Below are positions 22,387 through 30,664 of a DNA stretch of 35,208 nucleotides, piece by piece. Numbering within the stretch: the stretch's first letter is position 1; the number at the start of each line of letters is the position of its first letter. The translations under genes were made by a program, and so were the position numbers. The stretch lies in the NCBI GenBank assembly GCA_964635995.1, contig CAZWRA010000010.1, positions 1-35,208 on the forward strand, in the 5' to 3' direction. The DNA comes from JAGQLF01 sp964635995. Its GTDB lineage: Bacteria > Patescibacteriota > Dojkabacteria > J137. The notes under the pieces are model-generated. The model was not told the DNA's origin. It ran no database searches and saw only the letters and a list, made by a program, of their open reading frames with translations.

Positions 22387-22653
22387 TTAAAATCCACCTC
22401 CTCCTGCTCTTTGATTTAACCATGATAAAAAATAGTACATAGGTACTGTAAGCATAGCGCCAAGAGCAGCTGTATTAATTATTTGTGCTAAGATTTTTCC
22501 AATCCCACTAAGATCTGAAATGTTAATTGGAAAACCAGAGACAAATGGTCCTTCTAATAAATCGGCAAAGAAAAAACTTAATATTCCTGCAAAAATTATT
22601 GCCAAAACAGCTGAAAACATTAAATATTGTCTTTTGCCTGGATCAGAAAACAT
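22387..22653 (-). CDS. Small two-helix membrane protein
   Basis: This encodes 88 residues with two hydrophobic segments (about 11-30 and 58-76) joined by a loop containing GFPINISDLSG, and a Gly-rich end (RAGGGGF). Its size and layout are like small pilin-linked or holin-like CPR membrane proteins, but no family is recognised. It lies 17 nt upstream of the disrupted ceramidase-like gene and 31 nt downstream of the glycosyltransferase gene, all on the reverse strand. Confidence 0.65.
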   Translation of the reverse strand: MFSDPGKRQYLMFSAVLAIIFAGILSFFFADLLEGPFVSGFPINISDLSGIGKILAQIINTAALGAMLTVPMYYFLSWLNQRAGGGGF

Positions 22654-22684
22654 CTATTATTAGTAATTATGTTATTTTACAGAT

Positions 22685-23980
22685 TTATTCTTCTTCTGTG
22701 AATAATTCTTTTATGGCTTTAAGTGACTGTTCAGCAGTCGTGTCCCAGTTATAGTTTGGAGCTACTTCCTTTCCTTTATCTATTAAATTTTGCAATTTAT
22801 TTTTATCACTTAGCATTTCTATAATCTGATTTGCAGTCTCTTCGTGATTACTAGCATTCACTAGTAGAGATGCTCCTCTTGTAATTTCAGGCAGGCATGA
22901 AGAGTTATTCACTATAGTAGGAATCTCAGCAGCCATTGCTTGTACAGGTCCAAAGCCAAAACCTTCGTAATTAGATAAGTAAATGTATGCTTTTGAATTT
23001 GCTAGAAGAATTTGTAATTCCTCATCAGGAATTCTAGAAGTTGTAATAACTTTTTCTAAAAGTCCCCTTTTTTTAAGCTTTCTATAATAAATCTCACCTA
23101 GTTCTGATCTAGGTTCTATATCTTCTCCAACTCCTTGATAGAAGTCACCTCCAATAATCAAAATATTATTAGGTATTTCCTCATTGTTTTGTTCAAAAAC
23201 AAGATCAAGAATTTCTATTAGATTATCAATGCCTTTATTAGATTCTAAACCAGAATCATAGAAGAAATACGACTTATCTTTAACTTTAAATCTTTCTAAT
23301 ACTTCGTTTCTCTCATTATTAGATAATTTATTTATTTCCTCTCTATAAAATCCCCGGTTTATTCCAAGATAAATAACTTCTATATTACTTTCTGGAATAT
23401 GGCCATAATTGACTAAATCTTTTCTTGAGAACTCTGAACAGGTTAAAATAAGATCAGCTTCCTCTACTCCGGTCCACATAAATCTATAAAAAATACCTTT
23501 TAAAATGTTTACAATAGGATTTTTTCTTGAGAATTGATTATTAACAAGAGGAATTACATCATGCACTGTAACAACAGTTTTTTTGGGCATATATCTACTT
23601 TTTAGTCTTCTTACAGTTGGTAAACCTCTTTCAAAATGAGTTGCGAAATATATATCAGGTTCAACTTCATAGATAATATTTTCGATATATTTCCAGTCAA
23701 AAATGTTTTGATATGATGAAGGGTACATTTCTCCAAGTGAGTGGAAAGTAAATTCTTCGACTATTTCTTCAATAGTGAACTTAGAAAATCCTATTTCCAT
23801 AAGATTTTGCTGTAGATCATTAAAACCAAGAAGATGAATATCCCAATTTTCCTCTTCAATAAAAAGCTTTAGTAATCTTGAAAGTAAATCCCTTGTATAT
23901 CTTCCTATACCTCTTTTTGAGTATTGGTCAAATAGACTAGTAACATCTATCAGGATTCTTTTACGTTCGTTTTCGTCCAT
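22685..23980 (-). CDS. Family-4 glycosyltransferase
   Basis: The 431-residue GT-B enzyme begins RILIDVTSLFDQYSKRGIGR YTRDLL, with the N-terminal acceptor domain opening typical of GT4 mannosyltransferase-like enzymes. It has VVTVHDVIPLVNNQFSRKNP, SNKGIDNLIEILDLVF, and the donor-binding motif SNYEGFGFGPVQAMAAEIPT followed by LPEITRGASLLVN. The EGFGFGPVQAMA Glu pair is modified (second Glu read as Gln). The gene starts 3 nt after the DUF4012 gene stop, so the two form an operon. A role in making a surface glycan or glycoprotein is inferred. Confidence 0.9.
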   Translation of the reverse strand: MDENERKRILIDVTSLFDQYSKRGIGRYTRDLLSRLLKLFIEEENWDIHLLGFNDLQQNLMEIGFSKFTIEEIVEEFTFHSLGEMYPSSYQNIFDWKYIENIIYEVEPDIYFATHFERGLPTVRRLKSRYMPKKTVVTVHDVIPLVNNQFSRKNPIVNILKGIFYRFMWTGVEEADLILTCSEFSRKDLVNYGHIPESNIEVIYLGINRGFYREEINKLSNNERNEVLERFKVKDKSYFFYDSGLESNKGIDNLIEILDLVFEQNNEEIPNNILIIGGDFYQGVGEDIEPRSELGEIYYRKLKKRGLLEKVITTSRIPDEELQILLANSKAYIYLSNYEGFGFGPVQAMAAEIPTIVNNSSCLPEITRGASLLVNASNHEETANQIIEMLSDKNKLQNLIDKGKEVAPNYNWDTTAEQSLKAIKELFTEEE

Positions 23981-23983
23981 TAT

Positions 23984-26290
23984 TTAGTTAGCAAAAATAT
24001 CTAATGGCAAGCTGTCTGTTAGTTCAACAAGCCAATCTAATTTAGTCTCATAATTCTCTACTGAAATTATACCATTCTTATAATTTATAACCTTATCTCG
24101 ATTTAAAGTAAAAATTAAAGTATGTACTTGACCATTATGATGAATATTAATTGTGTAATTTTCTCCCCATGATTTTCCAGGATGTTTTTGTACTAGCATT
24201 TTATAACCATCGTTAATTTCATAGTTAAGATTTCTTGGAAGATCATAACTTACAATTAAATCTTGCTCTGGAATTGGATCATCTTCACTAAATCTTCTAT
24301 GATCAAATCGGATTATATTATCACTCATATGTTTATTCATTTCTTCATCAAAATAATCAAGCGGTTGGTAGAATAAGAAACTAGATCTTTTCAAACCATC
24401 TGAAACAAAATTTTCACTACCTTCAGGAGTAAATAGCCTAACCCAAGCTCTATAGGTAAAATTACCATCAGAATCATATTGCAGCTCAAGACTTTCATCC
24501 CAGATTTGAGGTTGAGTCCAATTTACACTTACTGTCTTAGATATTGAACCATCTTCATTAATAAATATATCTTGTGTTAAGTCATTTCTAACAAATTTAT
24601 TCAATTTAAGTGAACAATTCTGAGCTTCGTTAAAATGAAAATAATCTCCTTCATAATTTTTTATAATTCTTCCACTCATACTATATTGATCGAAAAAATC
24701 TTGAACATCTAAATCATTTGAATAAAAGGCCAAATCTTTAGCGTTAATTGAATCTACAAAAATTCTTACAATGTTTGGAACTTCTGTTAAAGGAAGTTCT
24801 GTAAATTTTTCTTTTGCAGCATTTGCAATCTCCTTTATAATAGCTTTTCGTTCAGGGCTAAATGCAAGATCAGGCCTGTCTGTTTCTTCTTTAATAAAGT
24901 CCACTAACCCATCAGCGGTTACATCTCCATATCCTTCAACCTCTAATGGTTGAATTAATGACAAAACATTCTCTGCAAATGATGTATTTAAAATAATAAT
25001 ATGATCATAATCAGGAAAATCAACAGGATTATATTCATTAGCTAGATCGTAGTAATCTTTAAATATCTCAGCTGTCCAATATAGATCTGGATATAGTCCA
25101 GCATCCTGAGCTCTTAAATAAGCACTACCGCAACCGAGGTTCATTAAATAAAGCTGACCATAAATATTAGTGTTTCCTGTATCAACACCTAATGTATATG
25201 AAACATAATTTTCAAGATTCCACATATCGCTAAATGTTATATCTCCATTAAACTCTCCGTTTTCAAGTGTCATGTTTCCAAATGCAGTTAGAAGTCCTCC
25301 GGAAGCTCTCATTTCAGCCTCGTTTTGAAGAACAATTAAGTAATTAGTTGGTCCTTCGTTGGAGCCAACAAGTTCAGGCATACCTCTCATAAAGTTCAGT
25401 GTTTGTGTAGAAAGTTCTGGATACTCGTTTAGAAATTGTTTAAATCCTTGCACACTGTCTTTAAGGCTATAACCAAGAATATTTGGAACATATTTAGTAT
25501 TGATCTTACCTAGCTCCTCAAATACTGCATATAGATCTGGTTCTAATTGTTCATAAAAACTGATGTAGCTAGGAAGTTCAGATAAGATCATACTTGTAGC
25601 ATTTACCTCTTCAGTTTGCTCAGGATTCTCAGGATCAGTTTCCCCTTCTATATCGACAGGAATATTATTAACTTCATAAACATTAAATCCTGTTTTTTCT
25701 AGAACTTCCTTCATATCATCAAGATTATTCTCAAGTAAAAGATACGTTTTCTCTACAGCACTTTGTATATGCTCAATATTTTCATAATATCCTCTTGTAA
25801 ATGGTAAGGTTTTTAAGAAGCTGAACTTACCTAATTCATTCTGTATTATTTGTATATCATTTCTGATTTCACCAATATAAGTATCAATAAGCCTTATATC
25901 TTTTTTTTCAATATCCGTAAAAATATGGGAAGCAGTTTCTTTAATCGACATTAAGGAATCTCTCATTCTAAGAGCTGGAGAAATTATGAAGAAATAACTC
26001 GTTATTAAAGAAATTAATAAAAAAGCTCCAAATCCTAATGTTATTTTTTTTACTAAATTTTTTTTTCTTCTCTCATTTCTGGTTTTCTCTGAAACATCTG
26101 GCATTTTAGGCTTTCTTTTTTTTACCGTTTTTTTCTTTAACTTTTTTTCAGGTTCTTCAAAATGTAACACTTCATTTTTATCTTTTATTGCCTTAGTTTT
26201 AGGAGCAGTGGTATTAAACTCATTTTCAATTACTGTGAGCTTTTTTCCTTTCTTTTCTTTTTTTATATTAATACTCTTTGTTTTAGCCAT
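23984..26290 (-). CDS. DUF4012 domain-containing membrane-anchored protein
   Basis: The 768-residue protein has a highly Lys-rich cytoplasmic N-terminus (residues 1-~90, with KKLKKKTVKKRKPKMPDVS) and one membrane segment (~92-115, LGFGAFLLISLITSYFFIIS). A helical part follows, then the DUF4012 core: NYLIVLQNEAEMRASGGLLT, AFGNMTLENGEF and YLMNLGCGSAYLRAQDAG. The C-terminal part is beta-rich. DUF4012 proteins are common in CPR bacteria and Actinobacteria and often sit beside glycosyltransferases; their function is unknown but related domains suggest envelope glycan attachment. Here it heads an operon with a GT4 gene. Confidence 0.88.
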   Translation of the reverse strand: MAKTKSINIKKEKKGKKLTVIENEFNTTAPKTKAIKDKNEVLHFEEPEKKLKKKTVKKRKPKMPDVSEKTRNERRKKNLVKKITLGFGAFLLISLITSYFFIISPALRMRDSLMSIKETASHIFTDIEKKDIRLIDTYIGEIRNDIQIIQNELGKFSFLKTLPFTRGYYENIEHIQSAVEKTYLLLENNLDDMKEVLEKTGFNVYEVNNIPVDIEGETDPENPEQTEEVNATSMILSELPSYISFYEQLEPDLYAVFEELGKINTKYVPNILGYSLKDSVQGFKQFLNEYPELSTQTLNFMRGMPELVGSNEGPTNYLIVLQNEAEMRASGGLLTAFGNMTLENGEFNGDITFSDMWNLENYVSYTLGVDTGNTNIYGQLYLMNLGCGSAYLRAQDAGLYPDLYWTAEIFKDYYDLANEYNPVDFPDYDHIIILNTSFAENVLSLIQPLEVEGYGDVTADGLVDFIKEETDRPDLAFSPERKAIIKEIANAAKEKFTELPLTEVPNIVRIFVDSINAKDLAFYSNDLDVQDFFDQYSMSGRIIKNYEGDYFHFNEAQNCSLKLNKFVRNDLTQDIFINEDGSISKTVSVNWTQPQIWDESLELQYDSDGNFTYRAWVRLFTPEGSENFVSDGLKRSSFLFYQPLDYFDEEMNKHMSDNIIRFDHRRFSEDDPIPEQDLIVSYDLPRNLNYEINDGYKMLVQKHPGKSWGENYTINIHHNGQVHTLIFTLNRDKVINYKNGIISVENYETKLDWLVELTDSLPLDIFAN

Positions 26291-26314
26291 CAGGATAGAA
26301 AAAGACGCTTTTTA

Positions 26315-26323
26315 AGTATAACA
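26315..26323 (-). promoter_or_regulatory. DUF4012 operon promoter (extended -10)
   Basis: TGT-TATACT on the reverse strand, 24 nt before the ATG at 26290. A poor -35 candidate (TGGGAA) lies 17 nt upstream. Confidence 0.45.
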
Positions 26324-26373
26324 AAGTCGACTATTTGTTCCCACCTTAACGATCAATTAGAACCTATCATATT

Positions 26374-26405
26374 AAACAAAAAAGAGGCCTAATATAAGCC
26401 TCTTT
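26374..26405 (-). terminator. nrdB terminator
   Basis: AAAGAGGC (26381-26388) and GCCTCTTT (26398-26405) form an 8-bp stem with a 9-nt loop. On the reverse strand the stem is followed by TTTTTTGTTT, 18 nt after the nrdB stop codon. Confidence 0.85.
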
Positions 26406-26423
26406 CTTATTTTTTATAAATTC

Positions 26424-27419
26424 CTATGATTTCATTCCCCTTACTCCAGTTGCATTTACTTCATATGAAGTATTAACTGTTTCAAAGAAATTTACTAATT
26501 GAAAAGTGTCATTAGCTGCACTCATCCATTTAGCAGGATTATTAACATGATATTCAGGTTCAAATCCTAATTCTTCTAATCTTCTATCTGCAACGTATTG
26601 AACATATTTATTAATAAACTCTGTATTTAATCCTAATATTCCGTTTGGAAGTAAGTCTTTATTGTATGCCATTTCTAACTCAACTGCTGTAGTAATTATA
26701 TTTCTAATATCATTTGCAAAGTCAGGAGTTACAACTTCAGGCATTTCTTCAAGAATAGTTAAGATAATATTTATTCCAACTTTAAGATGCAACGCTTCAT
26801 CTCTTGAAATCCAATCAGTAATTGTTCCTAAATTTCGCATTATATTTCTTTGTCTAAAGCTTAATGCAAACATAAATCCGCTATAGAACCAAATTCCTTC
26901 AGTTACAATATTTGTCTTAACAATATTTTTTATAAACTCTTGAATTCCTTCAACTGATTCAACATCAACATCTCCCCTACTCATTCTATCTATTGAATCT
27001 TTTAAAAATTTCTCTTTAGCAGCTACTGTTTTTACATCTTTGTGTGTATTAAATGCTTTATTTCTATCAATCTCTAGCGTATTAATTACATAATCAAAAG
27101 AAAGAGCATGATTTACTTCTTCCCATTGCTGTCTAATAAGGTACATATTTACTTCAGGAGCAGAAATAAAAGGCATCATTCCGTACATAATTGATTCGTT
27201 AACCTCATATTCCATTGGGTTAGAAAATCCAATATATGTAATTACAGCATTCTTTTCCTCTTCACTCATACTTCGCCAATTTTCTAAATCCTCAGACATT
27301 GGAGCTTCATGAGGAAACCATGTGTTTGCAATAGCCTGATCTAAAAGTTCTTGCGCCCAAGGATACTCTATAGTTTGGAGTTGTAATTCATCTCCTCGTT
27401 GTCTTTTCTTAAGTAACAT
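26424..27419 (-). CDS. nrdB: Ribonucleotide reductase small subunit, class Ic-like
   Basis: R2 generates the oxidant that starts nucleotide reduction in NrdA. The chosen start is ATG 27417-27419 (MLLKKRQRGDELQLQTIEYP, 331 aa); an earlier TTG would run through the promoter and add a hydrophobic, non-conserved stretch. Metal ligands by the R2 pattern are E70, E101, H104 (EVNH), E174 (TEGIWFY), E208 and H211 (DEALH). The position of the radical Tyr, four after H104, is F108, and the first ligand is Glu instead of the usual Asp. These two changes mark the class Ic (Mn/Fe, tyrosyl-radical-free) group known from Chlamydia trachomatis. It follows nrdA, has its own -10, and ends at a terminator. Confidence 0.93.
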   Translation of the reverse strand: MLLKKRQRGDELQLQTIEYPWAQELLDQAIANTWFPHEAPMSEDLENWRSMSEEEKNAVITYIGFSNPMEYEVNESIMYGMMPFISAPEVNMYLIRQQWEEVNHALSFDYVINTLEIDRNKAFNTHKDVKTVAAKEKFLKDSIDRMSRGDVDVESVEGIQEFIKNIVKTNIVTEGIWFYSGFMFALSFRQRNIMRNLGTITDWISRDEALHLKVGINIILTILEEMPEVVTPDFANDIRNIITTAVELEMAYNKDLLPNGILGLNTEFINKYVQYVADRRLEELGFEPEYHVNNPAKWMSAANDTFQLVNFFETVNTSYEVNATGVRGMKS

Positions 27420-27452
27420 AAAACAAAAAAAATAAAATTTAAAAATGGATTT

Positions 27453-27461
27453 ATTATAGCA
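27453..27461 (-). promoter_or_regulatory. Internal nrdB promoter (extended -10)
   Basis: TGC-TATAAT on the reverse strand lies 33 nt before the nrdB ATG, directly after the nrdA-nrdB hairpins. It could allow nrdB expression independent of the NrdR-controlled nrdA promoter. Confidence 0.55.
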
Positions 27462-27498
27462 AAAGTACCTAAGCACAAAAGTACTTAGGTACTTTTGT
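27461..27498 (-). repeat. Overlapping alternative hairpins between nrdA and nrdB
   Basis: AAAAGTACCTAAG (27461-27473) pairs perfectly with CTTAGGTACTTTT (27484-27496). An alternative hairpin pairs ACAAAAGTAC (27475-27484) with GTACTTTTGT (27489-27498) around a TTAG loop. The two cannot form at once. The element starts 3 nt after the nrdA stop and could act as an attenuator, processing site or mRNA 3'-end stabiliser. Confidence 0.75.
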
Positions 27499-27500
27499 AC

Positions 27501-30413
27501 TTATTGGCATGCTTCGCAATTAGCCCGTTCAGCTGGATCTATTGGACAAGCTTGAAATGTGTTTTCAGATTTTACTTTTGCTGCTGGTTTAAAATTAGAC
27601 TTTTCTTTTATATCTGCATTATCTTGTACTTTTCCAAATCCAAATGAATTAGTTGATGCATTTGGTGATGAAATAGATTCGCTTGCAGTAACTTCAACAA
27701 CTTCTTTCTCAACTTCTTTTGTTTGTTCTTGAACCTCAGCAAAACCAAATCCTTTTCGCTCTTTTGTATTGTCTAAAGATACCTGGCTTGTTTGCGAAAG
27801 TGATCCAAATCCTTTCTTGTTTAAATCTTTTCCTTTATTAACTTTAATTGTACTTTGTTCAGCTGTATGCCGAGGCTTTACATGTAGATAGTAAGTTGTC
27901 TTTAATCCTCTTCTCCAAGCATCAACATAAATATCAACCATATCATCAATATTTCTTGTTTCAAGATACATGTTTCTACTCATTGCTTGATCAATCCATT
28001 TTTGTGCTCTGCTTGCTACCTCAATATAAGCATAAGGAGAAATTTGGAATGATGTTTTGTAAACTTCTTTAAGCTCTGCTGGAATCTCTTCAATTCCAGA
28101 AATATCTCCATATCTAGCTAGAACTTGATCTTTTACATCTTCCCATATTCCAAGTTCCTTTAGATTTCTAACAAGGTTATGGTTAATATCTAAAAATTTT
28201 CCGCTATAAGTATTTCTACTAAAGATTTGTGCAAACCTAGGATCAATTCCTGGAGATGTTCCTAATACTAATCCTGTTGAGGCATTAGGAGCAATTGCCA
28301 TTACTGTTGCATTCCTCATTCCTTTCTTAACTTTTTGTCTTAATGAATCCCAGTCAAGTTTATATGAGGTATCTTGAGAAAGAGTTATGCCCTCACCTGC
28401 TTTATTTTCTACAGTTCTTTTTTGTGAACTTGCTTCAGGAGATGAGTCAGCTCTAAAACTTTTTACATATTCTGTAATTTGTTCAAAGATCTCATAAAGC
28501 TCTTTACTTTCCTCACTAGAAGCATTTTGAATTCCTCGCTCAATTCTTTGTCTAATTCCTTCTAAACCGTTAAGAATAAGATTCTCACCTTTTTCATTTT
28601 TTGACATTTCCCAGTTAGAATTTCCTTCTCTATCTCTTGCTACTTTTTCAATTGTATCCATTGGAACAAATCCTTTAGACCACATTGAACCTTCAAAGTT
28701 ATTATACGAACCTCGTTCCTCTGCAAGGTTAGCGCTCTCGTCAATTGCTATATAACTAATAAATTCTGTAACTTGATCCATGAGATCATATGCTTCGTTT
28801 GAGTCGTATGCATACCCAAAATATTCTAATACTTCAGCGAATCCTGACATTCCCATTCCTACTGCTCTATTATTTTCATCAGAGTTTCTTGTCTCAGGTA
28901 ATGGAAGTTCATTAACCTCTACAAGGTTATCTAAGTGCCTGATAATAATTCGAACAGTATCTTCTAATTTGTTCCAATTAATTAATTTGTCCTTATCTTT
29001 CTGTTCAACTTCAACGTGTGTAGCCAAGTTAATATAAGCTAAATTACATACAGCAATATTATCCCTATCTTGCGGAAGAGTAATTTCTGTACATAAGTTA
29101 GAACAGTGTATTGTTCCAGTATTATTATTTAATGCTCTTAAGTTAATTGTATCTTTCCAAGTAAGCCAAGGATGAGATGTACCTTGAAGTGAAGTTAGAA
29201 TTTGTCTCATCTGTTCTCTAGCAGGTACAATTTTATGCATTCTCATTTTTCCTTCATCAGCCATCTTGCAATACTCAGCATATCTTGTACTAAATGCCGA
29301 ACCATACAATTCAGGCAGATCAGGTGTTTCTGCAGGATCAAACATATACCATTTATCATTATTTACAACTCTCTTCATAAACTCATCAGATATGTATACA
29401 GCAGTGTCAGCAGTTCTTACTCTTCTATAATCATCTCCAGCGTTTTGTCTAAGGTCAATAAATTCTGGGAAATTAATGTGCCAATTTTCCATATAAACGC
29501 ACATCGCACCGTATTTTTTACCAGCTCTAGACATAGATTTAAGCGCTGAATCCATAACTTTAATAAATGGGATTGGTCCTGTAGACATTGTATTATTTGA
29601 TTTTACTGGAGATCCACCAGCTCTAAGCTTAGTAACTGAAATTCCAATTCCTCCAGTAGCCTTAGAAATCAATGCTACATTTTTTACATTATCAAAAATT
29701 GCATGAGTATCATCTTCAGTGTCAATCAAATAACAGTTACTTAGAACAGAGTATGTAGTTCCTGCTCCAATATTTGTTGAGCCTCCAGGAATATATTCTA
29801 GTCTTGATAATTTCTTATAAAATTTAATTGCCTGATCTGTTGGATAATCTTCTTTTAAAGATAATCCCATTGCAATTCTCATCCACATAAATTGTGGAGT
29901 TTCTATTATATTTTGATCTCTGTCTCTTAGCGCATACCTATTTTCTATAGTACTTATTCCAATATATTTAAAAATATCTTCATTTTCGTAAAGAAATTGT
30001 TTAGCTAGTTGGTTAAGATTAAAAAGTGTCGGAAGGTCAGGGTTTAGTAAACCAGATTCAACACCCTTGTCTATATAGTTCTTAAAGCTTTCAACATACA
30101 TTTCTTCAAATGTAGAATAATTACCTTTAATGTCTAATGCTGAAGAATATATCTTTGTTAGTAGAAGTCTTGTTGCAACCTTGTCGTAATCAATATCGTT
30201 TTGAATATTTTGAGCTGCAACTAAAATGGTAGCCTCGATCAAATCATCAAAAGACATTCCATTAAAAACAGTAAGCTTAACTTCTTCAACGATTGTATTT
30301 ATTATCTTTTCTACATTCGAGAGTTCTCTAGCATGATGTTTTACGAATCGTCTGAATACTCCTTCTTCAAAAGGTAATAGTCCATCAAGATTCTTTAAAA
30401 TTTGCAGATCCAT
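27501..30413 (-). CDS. nrdA: Ribonucleoside-diphosphate reductase large subunit
   Basis: NrdA reduces ribonucleotides to deoxyribonucleotides. The 970-residue protein starts with a degenerate ATP-cone-like region (~1-85), followed by the barrel. Active-site elements are visible: SNCYLIDTEDD (first redox Cys), HCSNLCTEITLPQ (thiyl-radical Cys and Glu), AVCNLAYINL (second redox Cys), and PNASTGLVLGTSPGIDP. The radical-transfer tyrosines are in KTTYYLHVKP. The C-terminal tail after ~residue 840 is a long low-complexity linker with repeated KGFG/FGFGKVQ segments, ending NCEACQ, a Cys pair that would relay electrons from thioredoxin. It heads the nrdA-nrdB unit behind a promoter with two NrdR boxes. 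Confidence 0.96.
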   Translation of the reverse strand: MDLQILKNLDGLLPFEEGVFRRFVKHHARELSNVEKIINTIVEEVKLTVFNGMSFDDLIEATILVAAQNIQNDIDYDKVATRLLLTKIYSSALDIKGNYSTFEEMYVESFKNYIDKGVESGLLNPDLPTLFNLNQLAKQFLYENEDIFKYIGISTIENRYALRDRDQNIIETPQFMWMRIAMGLSLKEDYPTDQAIKFYKKLSRLEYIPGGSTNIGAGTTYSVLSNCYLIDTEDDTHAIFDNVKNVALISKATGGIGISVTKLRAGGSPVKSNNTMSTGPIPFIKVMDSALKSMSRAGKKYGAMCVYMENWHINFPEFIDLRQNAGDDYRRVRTADTAVYISDEFMKRVVNNDKWYMFDPAETPDLPELYGSAFSTRYAEYCKMADEGKMRMHKIVPAREQMRQILTSLQGTSHPWLTWKDTINLRALNNNTGTIHCSNLCTEITLPQDRDNIAVCNLAYINLATHVEVEQKDKDKLINWNKLEDTVRIIIRHLDNLVEVNELPLPETRNSDENNRAVGMGMSGFAEVLEYFGYAYDSNEAYDLMDQVTEFISYIAIDESANLAEERGSYNNFEGSMWSKGFVPMDTIEKVARDREGNSNWEMSKNEKGENLILNGLEGIRQRIERGIQNASSEESKELYEIFEQITEYVKSFRADSSPEASSQKRTVENKAGEGITLSQDTSYKLDWDSLRQKVKKGMRNATVMAIAPNASTGLVLGTSPGIDPRFAQIFSRNTYSGKFLDINHNLVRNLKELGIWEDVKDQVLARYGDISGIEEIPAELKEVYKTSFQISPYAYIEVASRAQKWIDQAMSRNMYLETRNIDDMVDIYVDAWRRGLKTTYYLHVKPRHTAEQSTIKVNKGKDLNKKGFGSLSQTSQVSLDNTKERKGFGFAEVQEQTKEVEKEVVEVTASESISSPNASTNSFGFGKVQDNADIKEKSNFKPAAKVKSENTFQACPIDPAERANCEACQ

Positions 30414-30459
30414 TAATTTAACTTAAATTAAAATAAAATATTGTCTTTAATTAACAACA

Positions 30460-30475
30460 ACACAACATATTGTGT
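30460..30475. promoter_or_regulatory. NrdR box 1
   Basis: ACACAACATATTGTGT is a near-perfect palindrome matching the NrdR consensus (acaCwAtATaTwGtgt). It lies just downstream of the predicted nrdA transcription start, 33 bp (about three helical turns) from box 2. This is the usual paired arrangement. Confidence 0.85.
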
Positions 30476-30485
30476 TGTAAGAATT

Positions 30486-30514
30486 AGTGTAGACACAATC
30501 TATTGTGGTGTCAA
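30486..30514 (-). promoter_or_regulatory. nrdA promoter
   Basis: On the reverse strand a consensus TTGACA (30509-30514), a 17-nt spacer and TACACT (30486-30491). NrdR box 2 fills the spacer. The predicted leader is about 65 nt, ending at ATG 30413. Confidence 0.7.
30493..30508. promoter_or_regulatory. NrdR box 2
   Basis: ACACAATCTATTGTGG matches the NrdR consensus with one weaker end. It occupies the -35/-10 spacer of the nrdA promoter, a position suited to repression by blocking RNA polymerase. The nrdR gene itself is not in the window. Confidence 0.8.
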
Positions 30515-30523
30515 ATTATAAAT

Positions 30524-30532
30524 TTATCCACA
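30524..30532 (+). promoter_or_regulatory. DnaA box
   Basis: TTATCCACA is an exact DnaA box. A weaker one, TTTTCCACA, lies on the reverse strand at 30646-30654 in the same 251-nt AT-rich spacer (30414-30664), which has no gene. It may couple nrdA expression to DnaA; two boxes are too few to call an origin. Confidence 0.5.
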
Positions 30533-30664
30533 TAGATCTTGGAAAGCTTATCTGTATGGCGTTATAAAGATTAGATTATGTTAGCTAAAGAATTTTGTAA
30601 ACCATAAATCAAATTTATTTATTTAGGTTTCACGAATAAATACTATGTGGAAAACTTTACATGT

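Noticed and set aside
30414..30664. Possible replication origin
   Set aside because: Only one perfect and one weak DnaA box, no dnaA, dnaN or obvious unwinding repeats; promoter regulation of nrdA explains the region better.
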